Source of the DNA: Photobacterium sp. Ph5
GTDB taxonomy: Bacteria; Pseudomonadota; Gammaproteobacteria; Enterobacterales; Vibrionaceae
Length of the DNA: 64,000 nt
Assembly (NCBI RefSeq): GCF_022129445.1
Contig: NZ_JADQAQ010000017.1
Location: 1-64,000, forward strand
Direction of reading: 5' to 3'
Shown here: positions 8,169 to 17,455 of the stretch, one piece after another
Numbering within the stretch: the stretch's first letter is position 1
Layout of the letters: the number at the start of each line of letters is the position of its first letter
Made by a program: the position numbers and the translations under genes
Notes under the pieces: generated by a model
The model's database searches: none
Told to the model about the DNA's origin: nothing
The model's input: the letters and a program-made list of their open reading frames with translations, nothing else

Positions 8169-9646
8169 TGAATGAAATAGAGTCAAAAAAACAGATTCTA
8201 AAGTCATCATCTATAATTGGTGGGGCTTCTGTTATTACTATTCTAGTAGGGTTAATAAAAGTTAAAATATTAGCTCTTTTATTAGGTCCTACAGGTGTTG
8301 GTTTTTTTGGGATATATACATCGGTATTGGCATTAGGTAGTAGTATCTTTGGGTTTGGATTAGTTAATGCTGGTGTAAGAGAGATATCCCTTCAAATTAA
8401 CAATATTAATTATTTAAATCAAGTTAGAATTTTTTTAAAAGTAATAAGTATATTTCTTGGTGTTATAGCTATTCTTGTGATTTATTCTCTTCGTGATGAA
8501 ATATCATCCTATTTATTCAATAGTAAAGATGAAGGCATATATATACTTGTATTAGGGTTGGGGATATTTTTTTCATTACAAACAAATGTTCAGTTAATTT
8601 TATTGCAAGGTTTTAGAAAGATAAAAGAACAAGCAAAATTGAAAATATTTAGTAGTTTAATATCAACGGTTATTGGTATAGCTATTATCTATATTTATGG
8701 AGTTGATGGTCTTGCTTGGGCTGTAATTATTGTTCCAGCAACTAATTATTTTATAGGCGTATTTTATGTAAAGAAAAACATACAAATAAAAAAAAATAAA
8801 CCTAATCTTAGTACTCTTTGTGGTATATCGAAAAATATACTTTATATAGGTTTTATTTTCATGATATCAGGAATTATGGGTGAGGCTACAAAGCTAGGGG
8901 TTAGAGAAATAATCGTAGATAATCTTGGAATTAACGCCTCTGGTTATTTCCAAGCCTCTTGGCAAATCTCTATGACTTATATTAGTTTTATTCTTGGAGC
9001 AATGGTTGCCGATTATTATCCAAGATTAACCCAAAGTATCGGAGATAAAGAAAAAGCTCATAGTGTGGTTAATCATCAAACAGAAATTGCACTTGTTTTT
9101 TCATCTCCAATAATTCTTTGTATGCTTACTTTCGCACCTATCATTGTAAAAGTTCTCTATAGCAATGATTTCTACCCATCGATAGAAATATTGAGATGGC
9201 AATCGTTTGGTGACGTGTTAAAAATTTTATCATGGCCTCTTGGTTTTTTATTATTAGCAAAAGGTAAAACAAAATCATATTTCTTAATAGAAATGGTATG
9301 GAATATTTCTTATTTTATTTTTGTTTATTATGGTTTGAAAAAATATGGTATTGAAGTTACAGGATATTGCTTTGTACTATCATATTTTATATATACTATT
9401 ATTTTATTTGCTATGGTTAACCGTGAATGTGATTTCAAATGGAATATTAAAGTAAAGAAAGAATTCTTTTTATCATTTATTTTTTCTATTTTAATCTTAT
9501 TGTTGAGTTATTATAATATTTACTTCACTTCTGTCTTTGGTTTAATTGCTATTATCATTACGAGCTACAGCGCCCTAAAAACTTTAAAAGAAATGGGTGT
9601 GAATAATAAAATAACAAATAAAGCATATGCAATTCTAAAAATATAG
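8168..9646 (+). CDS. wzx: O-antigen flippase Wzx
   Basis: Moves the undecaprenyl-linked O-unit across the inner membrane. The 492-residue protein is polytopic with roughly 12 to 14 predicted membrane helices spread over its full length, opening with the segment IGGASVITILVGLIKVKILA, typical of the polysaccharide transport branch of the MOP superfamily. The conserved GPTGVGFFG follows at about residue 40-48. Length is a little above the usual 400-480. It follows a 195-base gap with a stem-loop and a mini-ORF, and precedes a GT4 enzyme by five bases. Its strong AT bias matches other O-unit processing genes. Confidence 0.9.
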   Translation: MNEIESKKQILKSSSIIGGASVITILVGLIKVKILALLLGPTGVGFFGIYTSVLALGSSIFGFGLVNAGVREISLQINNINYLNQVRIFLKVISIFLGVIAILVIYSLRDEISSYLFNSKDEGIYILVLGLGIFFSLQTNVQLILLQGFRKIKEQAKLKIFSSLISTVIGIAIIYIYGVDGLAWAVIIVPATNYFIGVFYVKKNIQIKKNKPNLSTLCGISKNILYIGFIFMISGIMGEATKLGVREIIVDNLGINASGYFQASWQISMTYISFILGAMVADYYPRLTQSIGDKEKAHSVVNHQTEIALVFSSPIILCMLTFAPIIVKVLYSNDFYPSIEILRWQSFGDVLKILSWPLGFLLLAKGKTKSYFLIEMVWNISYFIFVYYGLKKYGIEVTGYCFVLSYFIYTIILFAMVNRECDFKWNIKVKKEFFLSFIFSILILLLSYYNIYFTSVFGLIAIIITSYSALKTLKEMGVNNKITNKAYAILKI

Positions 9647-9651
9647 AGATA

Positions 9652-10755
9652 ATGGTTATGAATAATTCATTTACATATAATTTTTTTATTCCAAAGTTGA
9701 CAATTGGTGGTGCTGAAACTGTATTTGTTAATACTTGCGAAGAAATAAACAAGAGGGGAGGTAATGTAATAATAATTACTTTGTATTCTGATGTTAAATA
9801 TCATATAAATCCAAATATTACTATTATTAATGTGAAATCAATATTTGGTTTTATTAAATATGCTCATAGATTAAATAAAAAAAATAATGTTATTTTTAGT
9901 TTTATGGAGAGAGCAAATTTAATAAACTTATTATCATATATATTTCTATCTTCAAATTCAGTTCTAAGTGTTCACACTGCACCACATAAAGGCTTTAAAA
10001 AAAGAAAGCTAATTAATAGAGCTTTAATCAGATTTACATATAAATTGGCCTCATTTACTAATATAAAGACTGTTGTAGTAAGTGAAGGTATTAAGAATGA
10101 TCTTACTTCTTTGTTTGGGATGAATAATATAAAAACGATTCCAAACTTCTTACTATCTGATGAACAAAAATTTATACAAGATAAAAAACAAAATAAAGAT
10201 ATAATAATAACATTTGTAGGTCGATTAGAGTATATTAAAGGGTGTGATATTTTATTAGAAGCATTATATAAGTCTTCTAATAATGATATTAAATTAAATA
10301 TTATAGGAGATGGTAGTCAAAAGAAAATACTCGAAGATTATGTGGTTATGAATAAACTGAAAGAGAAAGTTAACTTTACGGGAACCTTAAGTTCTAATCA
10401 GGTTTATTCTTATTTAAGTGAATCTAATTACTTAATTATTCCATCTTATGCAGAAGGTTTTGGAATGGTTGTATTAGAGGGACTAAAAAATCAGTGTAAG
10501 ATTATTTATTCAAGCTGCGATTTTGGTCCTAGAGATTTAATGGAAGGAAATTTTAAATACGTTAAGTCATATCCATTTTATGATCCATCAATTGATCGAA
10601 GTCTATCTGTAGATGAATTGTCAGAGATATTAAATAACTTAGATAGGGATGTTTATTCTAAAGATGAGTGTGAAAAAATATTACGAACATTAAGTGAAGA
10701 ATATAGTGCTGACGTTATTATTCCTAATTTAATTAAATTTCTTTCAAATAAGTAG
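9652..10755 (+). CDS. Family 4 glycosyltransferase of the O-antigen cluster
   Basis: The 367-residue protein has the GT-B fold of GT4 retaining enzymes. The N-terminal half carries the acceptor-side motif LTIGGAETVFVN and the C-terminal half the donor-binding elements: FVGRLEYIKGCDILLEAL at about residues 184-201, IGDGSQKK, and the E-x7-E motif with E268 and E276 in EGFGMVVLE. The ATG at 9652 is used here; another ATG two codons later is equally possible. It is five bases after wzx. Donor and linkage cannot be read from the sequence. Confidence 0.9.
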   Translation: MVMNNSFTYNFFIPKLTIGGAETVFVNTCEEINKRGGNVIIITLYSDVKYHINPNITIINVKSIFGFIKYAHRLNKKNNVIFSFMERANLINLLSYIFLSSNSVLSVHTAPHKGFKKRKLINRALIRFTYKLASFTNIKTVVVSEGIKNDLTSLFGMNNIKTIPNFLLSDEQKFIQDKKQNKDIIITFVGRLEYIKGCDILLEALYKSSNNDIKLNIIGDGSQKKILEDYVVMNKLKEKVNFTGTLSSNQVYSYLSESNYLIIPSYAEGFGMVVLEGLKNQCKIIYSSCDFGPRDLMEGNFKYVKSYPFYDPSIDRSLSVDELSEILNNLDRDVYSKDECEKILRTLSEEYSADVIIPNLIKFLSNK

Positions 10756-10761
10756 AAACTT

Positions 10762-12072
10762 ATGCTTCTCAATATTTTAATATTAATAGTAAGTTTAATA
10801 TTTACATTTTTAACTTTTGTTATTTTTAGGGACGCTAATAAAAAATTCAATGTACTTAATGGGTTTTATTCATACTTAACACCGTTGTTATTTATTCAAA
10901 TTGGCGTTTTTACATATATTGGTTCATATGTTGCATTTTTCTTTAAAGATAATATAGGTAGATTATATGAAATCAATTATTCTACAATATCATTATCACT
11001 ATTATATATTACCTATTCTGTATTAGTACTTGTATCTATTCTATCATTTTACTTTTACTTTATAAATAAAAGTAATTCTAAAAAAAATACTACAGTATAT
11101 AACCTTACAAAAGAAATGTGTTTATTAAATAAAACACAAATATATTCAATTTTTATTATTGTATTGCTTTATGTGTTTTATAAATATGCTTTTAACTATA
11201 ATAATTCACCAATAATAGCTATGTTATCAGGAATGCCAGAAAGAGCTGCTGAGCTTAGGTTTCTTATTCAAACACACCAAATAAGTGTCGATGTAAAATA
11301 CCTATCTAAATTGGTTGAGATTTTTGGTTTTTATTTAGTTTCCTATCTATACATAAACGTTATATTGTTCAGGCAATATTTTAAGACTTTTTTACTTTCA
11401 TTTTTTCTAGTGTCGCTGAATATTGTATATGATGGACAAAAAGCTCCTCTTATACTATTAATGTTGAGCTTGCTTTTAATTAGATATATATATACAAAAA
11501 AAATAAAAGAGCTAGCGATGTTAAGCATCGCCGTGGTTGTTTTACTACTAGTTATGAATTTATTAGCTTCGGGAAGTAGCAGTATATTATCAATAGTTTT
11601 TACGATTTTAGACCGGACATTTATAGGCCAAAATCAAGGACTTTATTATATATTGCAGTACTTACCTGTTAATCACAAAGATTTTTTTGATTGGTTAATT
11701 AATTCAAACTATATTCCGGTTGATAGAGAGGTTATTCCATTTATTGGTTTTTATGCTGGAAATAACGCTATAGTAAATGTTAATACTTATTATTTAGCGG
11801 AGGCATGGTATGCTTTCGGTATTTACGGTATATTGATATCACCAGTAATTGCATCATTATTTATTATTTTTTACATGTATATTATGGATCATTTTTTACG
11901 AAGAAACTATTTACTATATTTCCCATTTGCATTTTTTATCTCGCTTTCATTTCCTATCTCAAGATCATTTTATCAAATTTTAGATTTTAAATATTTTTTA
12001 TATGTTTTTGTTTTCGGTATTATTCCATTTTATACTCTTATATCTTTAAAAAGGCATAATAATGTTACCTAA
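10762..12072 (+). CDS. wzy: O-antigen polymerase Wzy
   Basis: Joins O-units into polymer on the periplasmic side. The 436-residue protein has about 10 to 12 membrane helices and a larger hydrophilic loop between about residues 290 and 345, the usual architecture of Wzy proteins, which share little sequence. A DGQKAPL segment near residue 228 at the start of a helix is of a kind often seen in oligosaccharide repeat unit polymerases. It starts six bases after the GT4 gene and overlaps the next glycosyltransferase by 11 bases. The call rests on topology and position in a cluster that otherwise lacks a polymerase. Confidence 0.85.
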   Translation: MLLNILILIVSLIFTFLTFVIFRDANKKFNVLNGFYSYLTPLLFIQIGVFTYIGSYVAFFFKDNIGRLYEINYSTISLSLLYITYSVLVLVSILSFYFYFINKSNSKKNTTVYNLTKEMCLLNKTQIYSIFIIVLLYVFYKYAFNYNNSPIIAMLSGMPERAAELRFLIQTHQISVDVKYLSKLVEIFGFYLVSYLYINVILFRQYFKTFLLSFFLVSLNIVYDGQKAPLILLMLSLLLIRYIYTKKIKELAMLSIAVVVLLLVMNLLASGSSSILSIVFTILDRTFIGQNQGLYYILQYLPVNHKDFFDWLINSNYIPVDREVIPFIGFYAGNNAIVNVNTYYLAEAWYAFGIYGILISPVIASLFIIFYMYIMDHFLRRNYLLYFPFAFFISLSFPISRSFYQILDFKYFLYVFVFGIIPFYTLISLKRHNNVT

Positions 12073-12988
12073 AGTTACTTATGTTATATTATCCTACAAT
12101 CAAGCTTTATTTATTGAAAGTGCCGTAAATTCTGTATTGACTCAAAATTATTCAAATATAGAAATAATAATTAGTGATGATTGCAGTTCTGATGAAACAA
12201 TTAAAATTTTATCTCAATATAAATCATTACCAAATGTTACAGTTACTCAAACACAAAAAAATAATGGTGTTGTGAGTAACTTAAATCATGCAAGTAAATT
12301 TATTTCTGGTGAATATGTTTTTTTAATGGGTGGTGATGACATAAGTTATCCAGATCGAACAGAAAAAGTAATAGCTTATTTTGATAAAGAGCCAAACTTG
12401 ATGTGTGTCTATACAGATACAAATGATATGAATTACTTAGGAAAATTATTAGAACTTAAGAATAATAGTGGCTTTAAGTACTTTAAAAGGAATGGTGACT
12501 TAGATGTTGTTAGTATGTTAAAGATGGATTTGGGAGTCTTAGGTTGCTCTGCTTCTTATAAAACGTCTGTTTTTAAGCAATTCCCTTTGATGGGGAACAA
12601 TTATATAAGCGAAGATAAGATATTAACTTTACGTTCTTTGCTTATTGGAAAGGTTGGCTTTATTAATGATAAATTAGTCTATTATAGACTGGGCACTGGA
12701 ATATCTAATAACACAGGACAGAATGATTTTCTTTCATACTTTAAAATTTATCGTGGAAAGTTAAAAACATATAATGCTTATTTAAATGATCAAAGTATTA
12801 AGGATAGATTATCTTTTGAACAACTACAGTTATTGAGTGGGTTGTCAAATTTTTATACATTATGTGATAAAAACTTGAGAAATCCAAAGTTACAACTTTT
12901 CTTACAAATTATCTTCTCTAAATATGCTCCTATGAAAGAGAAATTAAGATATTTATACATGTTATACTTAAAGAAGTCTGCTAAATAA
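12062..12988 (+). CDS. Family 2 glycosyltransferase of the O-antigen cluster
   Basis: The 308-residue protein begins with the GT-A opening VTYVILSYNQ and has SDDCSSDET at about residues 38-46. The donor and metal site reads MGGDD where most relatives have DADD or DSDD, so the first acidic residue of the DxD-like motif is replaced. The ATG has AAGG upstream and overlaps the end of wzy by 11 bases. It has no membrane segment and is presumably a peripheral cytoplasmic enzyme. Substrate is unknown. Confidence 0.87.
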   Translation: MLPKVTYVILSYNQALFIESAVNSVLTQNYSNIEIIISDDCSSDETIKILSQYKSLPNVTVTQTQKNNGVVSNLNHASKFISGEYVFLMGGDDISYPDRTEKVIAYFDKEPNLMCVYTDTNDMNYLGKLLELKNNSGFKYFKRNGDLDVVSMLKMDLGVLGCSASYKTSVFKQFPLMGNNYISEDKILTLRSLLIGKVGFINDKLVYYRLGTGISNNTGQNDFLSYFKIYRGKLKTYNAYLNDQSIKDRLSFEQLQLLSGLSNFYTLCDKNLRNPKLQLFLQIIFSKYAPMKEKLRYLYMLYLKKSAK

Positions 12989-13001
12989 GAGCTAGTATTA
13001 A

Positions 13002-13766
13002 ATGTTTAAACATATTAAATCTCCATTAGTGTCAATTATTACACCTTCTTTTAACTGTTCAAGTACGATTGAAGATACAATAAATTCAGTTATGTCTCAG
13101 TCTTTTAATGATTGGGAGTTGATTATTGTTGATGATAACTCTTCTGATAATTCTTGTGATATTATTCGATCTTTCTCTGAGAAAGATTCAAGAGTGCAGT
13201 TAATCGAGCGCACTTGGAATGCGGGACCTGCGATAGCTCGTAATATTGCTATTGAAAATGCCCAAGGTCGTTATATTGCCTTTCTAGATAGTGATGATAC
13301 ATGGCACAAAGATAAACTTGTAAAGCAAATTGCTTTTATGCAGCGCAATGAGGTTGAACTCTCTTATACGGCATATAATAGAATAGACTCCGAAGGTAAC
13401 TTCTTAGGTACTTATAAGCCGTTAACAAAAGTAACTTATAGAGATATGCTTAAGAGTAATCGTATTGGATGTTTAACCGCTATTTATGATACTGAGAAGC
13501 TGGGTAAGGTTTACATGCCTAATATTTCTAAGCGTCAAGATTTAGGGTTGTGGTTGAAAATATTAAAAAAAGTGGATTATGCATGGGGAATGGATGAAGT
13601 CCTTGCTGATTATCTGGCTGTGCAACCCAATAGTGTATCATCAAACAAACTAACAGCCGCAAAATATCAGTGGCGTTTGTATCGAGAAATTGAAAAATTA
13701 ACGTTTAAAGATAGCTTATATTATTTCATGAATTACGCATATTTAGGTGTTAAGAAGAATAAATAA
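13002..13766 (+). CDS. Family 2 glycosyltransferase of the O-antigen cluster
   Basis: The 254-residue protein is a compact GT-A enzyme with SIITPSFNCSSTIEDTINSV at the start, VDDNSSDNS at about residues 44-52 and the DxD-like LDSDDTWHKDKL at about residues 95-106. It is close in layout to the short glycosyltransferases found next to the initiating transferase in many O-antigen loci and so may add the second sugar. Base composition is less AT-rich than in the genes just upstream, shifting back toward genomic values. It lies 13 bases after the preceding glycosyltransferase. Confidence 0.9.
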   Translation: MFKHIKSPLVSIITPSFNCSSTIEDTINSVMSQSFNDWELIIVDDNSSDNSCDIIRSFSEKDSRVQLIERTWNAGPAIARNIAIENAQGRYIAFLDSDDTWHKDKLVKQIAFMQRNEVELSYTAYNRIDSEGNFLGTYKPLTKVTYRDMLKSNRIGCLTAIYDTEKLGKVYMPNISKRQDLGLWLKILKKVDYAWGMDEVLADYLAVQPNSVSSNKLTAAKYQWRLYREIEKLTFKDSLYYFMNYAYLGVKKNK

Positions 13767-13829
13767 ATTTTGTAAGTTGAATGATTTACTAATTATTTGA
13801 TGATTGTTACTATTAGCTAATTATACGAA

Positions 13830-15077
13830 GTGCACCTGAATAAGATGAAAAAATTTATCAATAACTCATATAGTTGTCATTCATTAGGACTTGTTCTTGT
13901 TGTGTTTGTTACATATCTGCTATCGGGTTATGTGGGGAATACGATACCTGATACAGTTGTTAACTCATTGTGGTTACTTGTCTTAAGTTATTTAGCCATA
14001 GCTGCGGTTTTACCTAAAATCACGACTTATTTACTCGTTGAGCGTAAGTATTTTATCTTACCCGTAGTTTCTACTGTATTTATTTTAGTGATGGCTGCTG
14101 TGTTGCTTACGCGTATAGAGTATTCACGTAGTACACTAATCTTCGGTGGCTTTATTACTTTCTTTTGGTTTTATTTTACTTCATTGTTACGTCAGGAATC
14201 TCAGCGCTTGGTATTATTCGCGATTCCAAATTTTGATATTAAGTCTCTTAATAAAAAAGGACGAGTGCGTGTTATTGAATTGAAACAACCCTATAACATC
14301 ACTGATGTTAAAGGTGGTTTAGTGGTTGATTTACATAGAAATTTAACTCCTGATTCTGAGAAGTTTATAGCTGATTGTAGTTTGGCAAATATATCTGTCT
14401 TTCATGCTGAAAGCATAAAAGAGATGCTTGAAGGTAAGGTACAGACCCAACACCTATCTGAGAATGCAATCGGTACTTTGTTACCAAATCCACTTTATAT
14501 GGCGTTTAAACGTTTTTGGGAGTCGTTAATAATTATCGGCTCTTTTCCTATCACTTTGCCGATTATGGCGATTACTGCGCTCTTAATTAAGTTGGAAAAT
14601 CCAGGCCCTGCCATGTTTATACAAGAGCGAGTAGGTCAAGGTGGTAAGGTTTTCCATATCTACAAGTTTCGAAGCATGACAGTAAAGGCTCCTGACGCAG
14701 AAGATAAGTTTGCAACACAAGAACAAGCTCGTGTTACTAAAGTTGGTAAGGTTATACGTAAAGTTCGTATTGATGAATTACCTCAATTCTTTAATGTATT
14801 GAAGGGTGATATGTCTCTTATTGGTCCTAGACCGGAACAAGATAGTTTTGTTAAACAGTTTGAGCAAGAAATTCCATTCTACGGTTATCGACATATGGTA
14901 AAACCTGGTATTACTGGGTGGGCTCAGGTTGTCCAAGGGTATGCAGATGATACTGAATCAACTACTGAGAAGTTAGCTTTTGATTTATATTATATTAAGA
15001 ATTTATCTTTCTGGTTAGATGTTAATATAGTATTTAAAACAATTCGCACTATGCTGACTGGTTTTGGCGCTAAATAG
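13830..15077 (+). CDS. Initiating undecaprenyl-phosphate sugar phosphotransferase (WbaP/WcaJ type)
   Basis: Starts O-unit synthesis by moving a sugar-1-phosphate from a nucleotide sugar to undecaprenyl phosphate. The roughly 415-residue protein has four N-terminal membrane helices, a soluble middle domain, a further membrane helix near residue 225 and the C-terminal catalytic domain. Motifs include PGPAMFIQERVGQ, HIYKFRSM, RIDELPQFFNVLKG, SLIGPRPE and GITGWAQV, all diagnostic of bacterial polyprenyl phosphoglycosyl transferases. The GTG at 13830 and the ATG at 13845 are both possible starts; neither has a strong ribosome binding site. It is the last gene before the operon terminator. Whether the sugar is glucose, galactose or another cannot be told. 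Confidence 0.92.
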   Translation: MHLNKMKKFINNSYSCHSLGLVLVVFVTYLLSGYVGNTIPDTVVNSLWLLVLSYLAIAAVLPKITTYLLVERKYFILPVVSTVFILVMAAVLLTRIEYSRSTLIFGGFITFFWFYFTSLLRQESQRLVLFAIPNFDIKSLNKKGRVRVIELKQPYNITDVKGGLVVDLHRNLTPDSEKFIADCSLANISVFHAESIKEMLEGKVQTQHLSENAIGTLLPNPLYMAFKRFWESLIIIGSFPITLPIMAITALLIKLENPGPAMFIQERVGQGGKVFHIYKFRSMTVKAPDAEDKFATQEQARVTKVGKVIRKVRIDELPQFFNVLKGDMSLIGPRPEQDSFVKQFEQEIPFYGYRHMVKPGITGWAQVVQGYADDTESTTEKLAFDLYYIKNLSFWLDVNIVFKTIRTMLTGFGAK

Positions 15078-15098
15078 ATTTAATATGTCATTTTATAA

Positions 15099-15132
15099 GG
15101 GCTCTTTGTTATCATGCAAAGGGTCCTTTTTT
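15099..15132 (+). terminator. Intrinsic terminator of the O-antigen operon
   Basis: GGGCTCTTTG at 15099-15108 pairs with CAAAGGGTCC at 15117-15126 (10 pairs with two G-T), followed by TTTTTT. It separates the initiating transferase from the phosphatase gene. Confidence 0.85.
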
Positions 15133-15151
15133 ATTTTAAACGGAGTTAACC

Positions 15152-15592
15152 ATGTTCAACAAAATCCTCGTGGTATGTGTGGGTAACATTTGCCGCTCTC
15201 CTTCGGGTGAACGTCTTTTGCAAACGAAATTACTAGCGAAACATATTGCCTCTGCTGGCATTGCAACTCAAAAAAGTGGATTAGTGGGCAAAGGTGCTGA
15301 TGCGATGGCATGTGAGGTGATGGAGCAATATGGTGTGGATTTATCTGATCATAAAGCGCAGCAACTAACGCCTGAACTATGTCATGAATATGATTTAATT
15401 CTAGTGATGGAAAAAGGGCATATTGAAGCTGTGACCAATATTGCGCCTGAAGCACGAGGTAAAACTATGTTATTCGGGCAATGGATTGGTCAGCGTGATA
15501 TTCCAGATCCTTATCGCCAGAGTCGTGAAGCTTTTGAACATTCGTTGATGTTAGTAGATCAAGCGGCCCAAGTATGGGCGGCTAAACTTTAG
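15152..15592 (+). CDS. Low-molecular-weight protein-tyrosine phosphatase (Wzb-like)
   Basis: The 146-residue protein has the P-loop CVGNICRS at residues 9-16 (C9 nucleophile, R15) and the general acid D119 in IPDPYRQS, so the active site is complete. Wzb/Etp-type phosphatases dephosphorylate the bacterial tyrosine kinase Wzc in capsule and exopolysaccharide systems. Here no wza or wzc is next to it, and an O-antigen-type wzz lies at the other end of the cluster. It starts 20 bases after the operon terminator with GGAG upstream of the ATG and may have its own promoter or depend on read-through under RfaH. Its kinase partner, if any, is outside the window. Confidence 0.9.
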   Translation: MFNKILVVCVGNICRSPSGERLLQTKLLAKHIASAGIATQKSGLVGKGADAMACEVMEQYGVDLSDHKAQQLTPELCHEYDLILVMEKGHIEAVTNIAPEARGKTMLFGQWIGQRDIPDPYRQSREAFEHSLMLVDQAAQVWAAKL

Positions 15593-15763
15593 TGTTAATT
15601 TTATAAATACGTTTTATTTGTTGATTTAGTAGTACGTTATTTGTGTGTTACTGGGTTGTTTTTCGTTGATTTCGTGAGCCTGCTCCGATTCTAGTTGTTA
15701 ATATTTCTATCATGGTAATAGCTCTGTCATTATCAAAAATTGGACGAAATATAAACACAAGGA

Positions 15764-17143
15764 ATGTTCGTGGATATTATTCACCATGGAGCAAAAACTG
15801 GCGTAACAGGCTCGTGTCATGAGCTAGTGATTGGTAATAGCAGCCTATTAATTGATTGTGGTCTGTTTCAGGGCGCGGAAAATAAAAATAATAAGTTTGA
15901 TATTGAATTCGATGTTAAACGTATTGAAGCGCTCTTGATCACTCATAGCCATATTGACCATATTGGTCGGATCCCATGGTTACTTGCCGCAGGTTTTACT
16001 GGCCCAATTTATACAACAGAAGCAACGGCAGCATTGTTGCCGTTAATGCTTGAAGATGGCTTAAAAATCCAATTAGGTTTTAACACTCAACAATGTAAAC
16101 AATTCACACAACTTATTCAGAAAAAAATACGTCCTGTCCCTTATGATTGTTGGGCGAAAGTCGTTTTATTAAATGGAGACAGCGTCTCTGTTCGCTTTCG
16201 TCAAGCAGGTCATATCCTTGGCTCTGCCTATATAGAAGTCGAACTTCCTGATCAAAATATTGCCGTATTTAGTGGTGATCTCGGTCCTTGTAATACGCCG
16301 TTATTAACCGATCCTGTTTCCCCTGAAAAAGCTGACGTACTTGTGATTGAGAGTACTTATGGTGATAAAGCCCTACATGATACTCAGCAACGTGAAGCTC
16401 ATTTACGGAAAATTATAGAACGCTCATTACAAGATGGTGGCGCGATTTTAATTCCTGCTTTCAGTGTGGGTCGTACGCAAGAGCTATTGTTTGATATCGA
16501 GAATATATTAGCTGATGTATTAACAGGTTCGAGTCATGATAATACTTATCGTCGCTGGAAATCATTGCCCGTGATCTTAGATTCACCGTTAGCTTTGAAG
16601 GTGACAGAGCAGTACCGCCACTTTCAAGAGTTATGGTCAAAAGAAGCCAAAGATCGTCGCTATATGGGGCGTCATCCTCTTTCTTTTGAACAATGCGTGA
16701 CAATAGAAACACACAAAGATCATATCGAGTTAGTTAATCGCTTAAAGCATTCAGGGGAGCCAGCTATTATCGTTGCGGCAAGTGGAATGTGTGCTGGCGG
16801 ACGGATTGTTAATTATTTAGAAGCGCTATTGCCAGACTCCAGAACAGATATCATTTTTGCTGGATATCAAGCCGAAGGCACACTGGGGCGTGCGTTATGT
16901 AATGGGGATGAAGTGGTTGAAATAGATGATCACACAATAGAAGTTGAAGCCAATATCTATCAAATGTCGGGCTATTCAGCTCATGCCGCACAAGAGGATT
17001 TAGTCAAATTTGTTGCAGGGATCAATCATGGTCCGTCTGTTATCCGTGTCGTTCACGGTGATGTGGCTGCACAAACACAGCTGGCAAAATGTTTACAAGA
17101 CTGTAAGCCCGAAGCTCATGTGATTATTGCTGCTAATGAATAA
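15764..17143 (+). CDS. MBL-fold beta-CASP metallohydrolase, probable RNase (CPSF-like)
   Basis: The 459-residue protein has the metallo-beta-lactamase metal motif HSHIDH at residues 61-66, a later H in RQAGHILGSAYIE, and D in SGDLGP, followed by the beta-CASP region (VIESTYGDK, IPAFSVGRTQE, ASGMCAGGRIVNYL) and the C-terminal RMMBL segment GYSAHAAQEDL. This order is that of RNA-processing beta-CASP nucleases related to the CPSF73 family, so an RNase role is likely, though the target is unknown. AAGG precedes the ATG. It is 171 bases after the phosphatase gene. Its presence next to a surface polysaccharide cluster may be only positional. Confidence 0.87.
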   Translation: MFVDIIHHGAKTGVTGSCHELVIGNSSLLIDCGLFQGAENKNNKFDIEFDVKRIEALLITHSHIDHIGRIPWLLAAGFTGPIYTTEATAALLPLMLEDGLKIQLGFNTQQCKQFTQLIQKKIRPVPYDCWAKVVLLNGDSVSVRFRQAGHILGSAYIEVELPDQNIAVFSGDLGPCNTPLLTDPVSPEKADVLVIESTYGDKALHDTQQREAHLRKIIERSLQDGGAILIPAFSVGRTQELLFDIENILADVLTGSSHDNTYRRWKSLPVILDSPLALKVTEQYRHFQELWSKEAKDRRYMGRHPLSFEQCVTIETHKDHIELVNRLKHSGEPAIIVAASGMCAGGRIVNYLEALLPDSRTDIIFAGYQAEGTLGRALCNGDEVVEIDDHTIEVEANIYQMSGYSAHAAQEDLVKFVAGINHGPSVIRVVHGDVAAQTQLAKCLQDCKPEAHVIIAANE

Positions 17144-17455
17144 CTATATTATTAAATAAGATTGCGAATGAATTTATTTTGAGAGTGATTATGCTGTTTG
17201 CTCTCAATATAATAATACGTCTTATATAGCATAATGTTACAGGTTTAAATTTCATTTCAAGTATAAATAAGAACTGAATCTGAAAAAGATTTAAAATATA
17301 GTCTTTATGCTTTTTATTTATCCCCTCTTATCAATGTTCAAACTAAGGTAGTCATTACTCTATATTTGGCTCATTGTTATCTTAGCTGTTGTTCTAATTT
17401 TTATTGTGAAGCTAAAAGCATTAGTCGCTAGTTATAATGATAAATAAGGACATCC
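17144..17455. other. Intergenic region before the chitinase gene
   Basis: This 312-base AT-rich stretch contains one hairpin (17176-17210: ATTTTGAGAG pairing with CTCTCAATAT, 15-base loop, no clear T tract) that could end the upstream transcript. A TATAAT occurs at 17433-17438 but is too near the start codon and lacks a -35. No small gene was recognised. Confidence 0.4.

Noticed and set aside
17433-17438. TATAAT just before the chitinase start
   Set aside because: It is only 18 bases before the ATG and would overlap the ribosome binding site, and no -35 hexamer is present.
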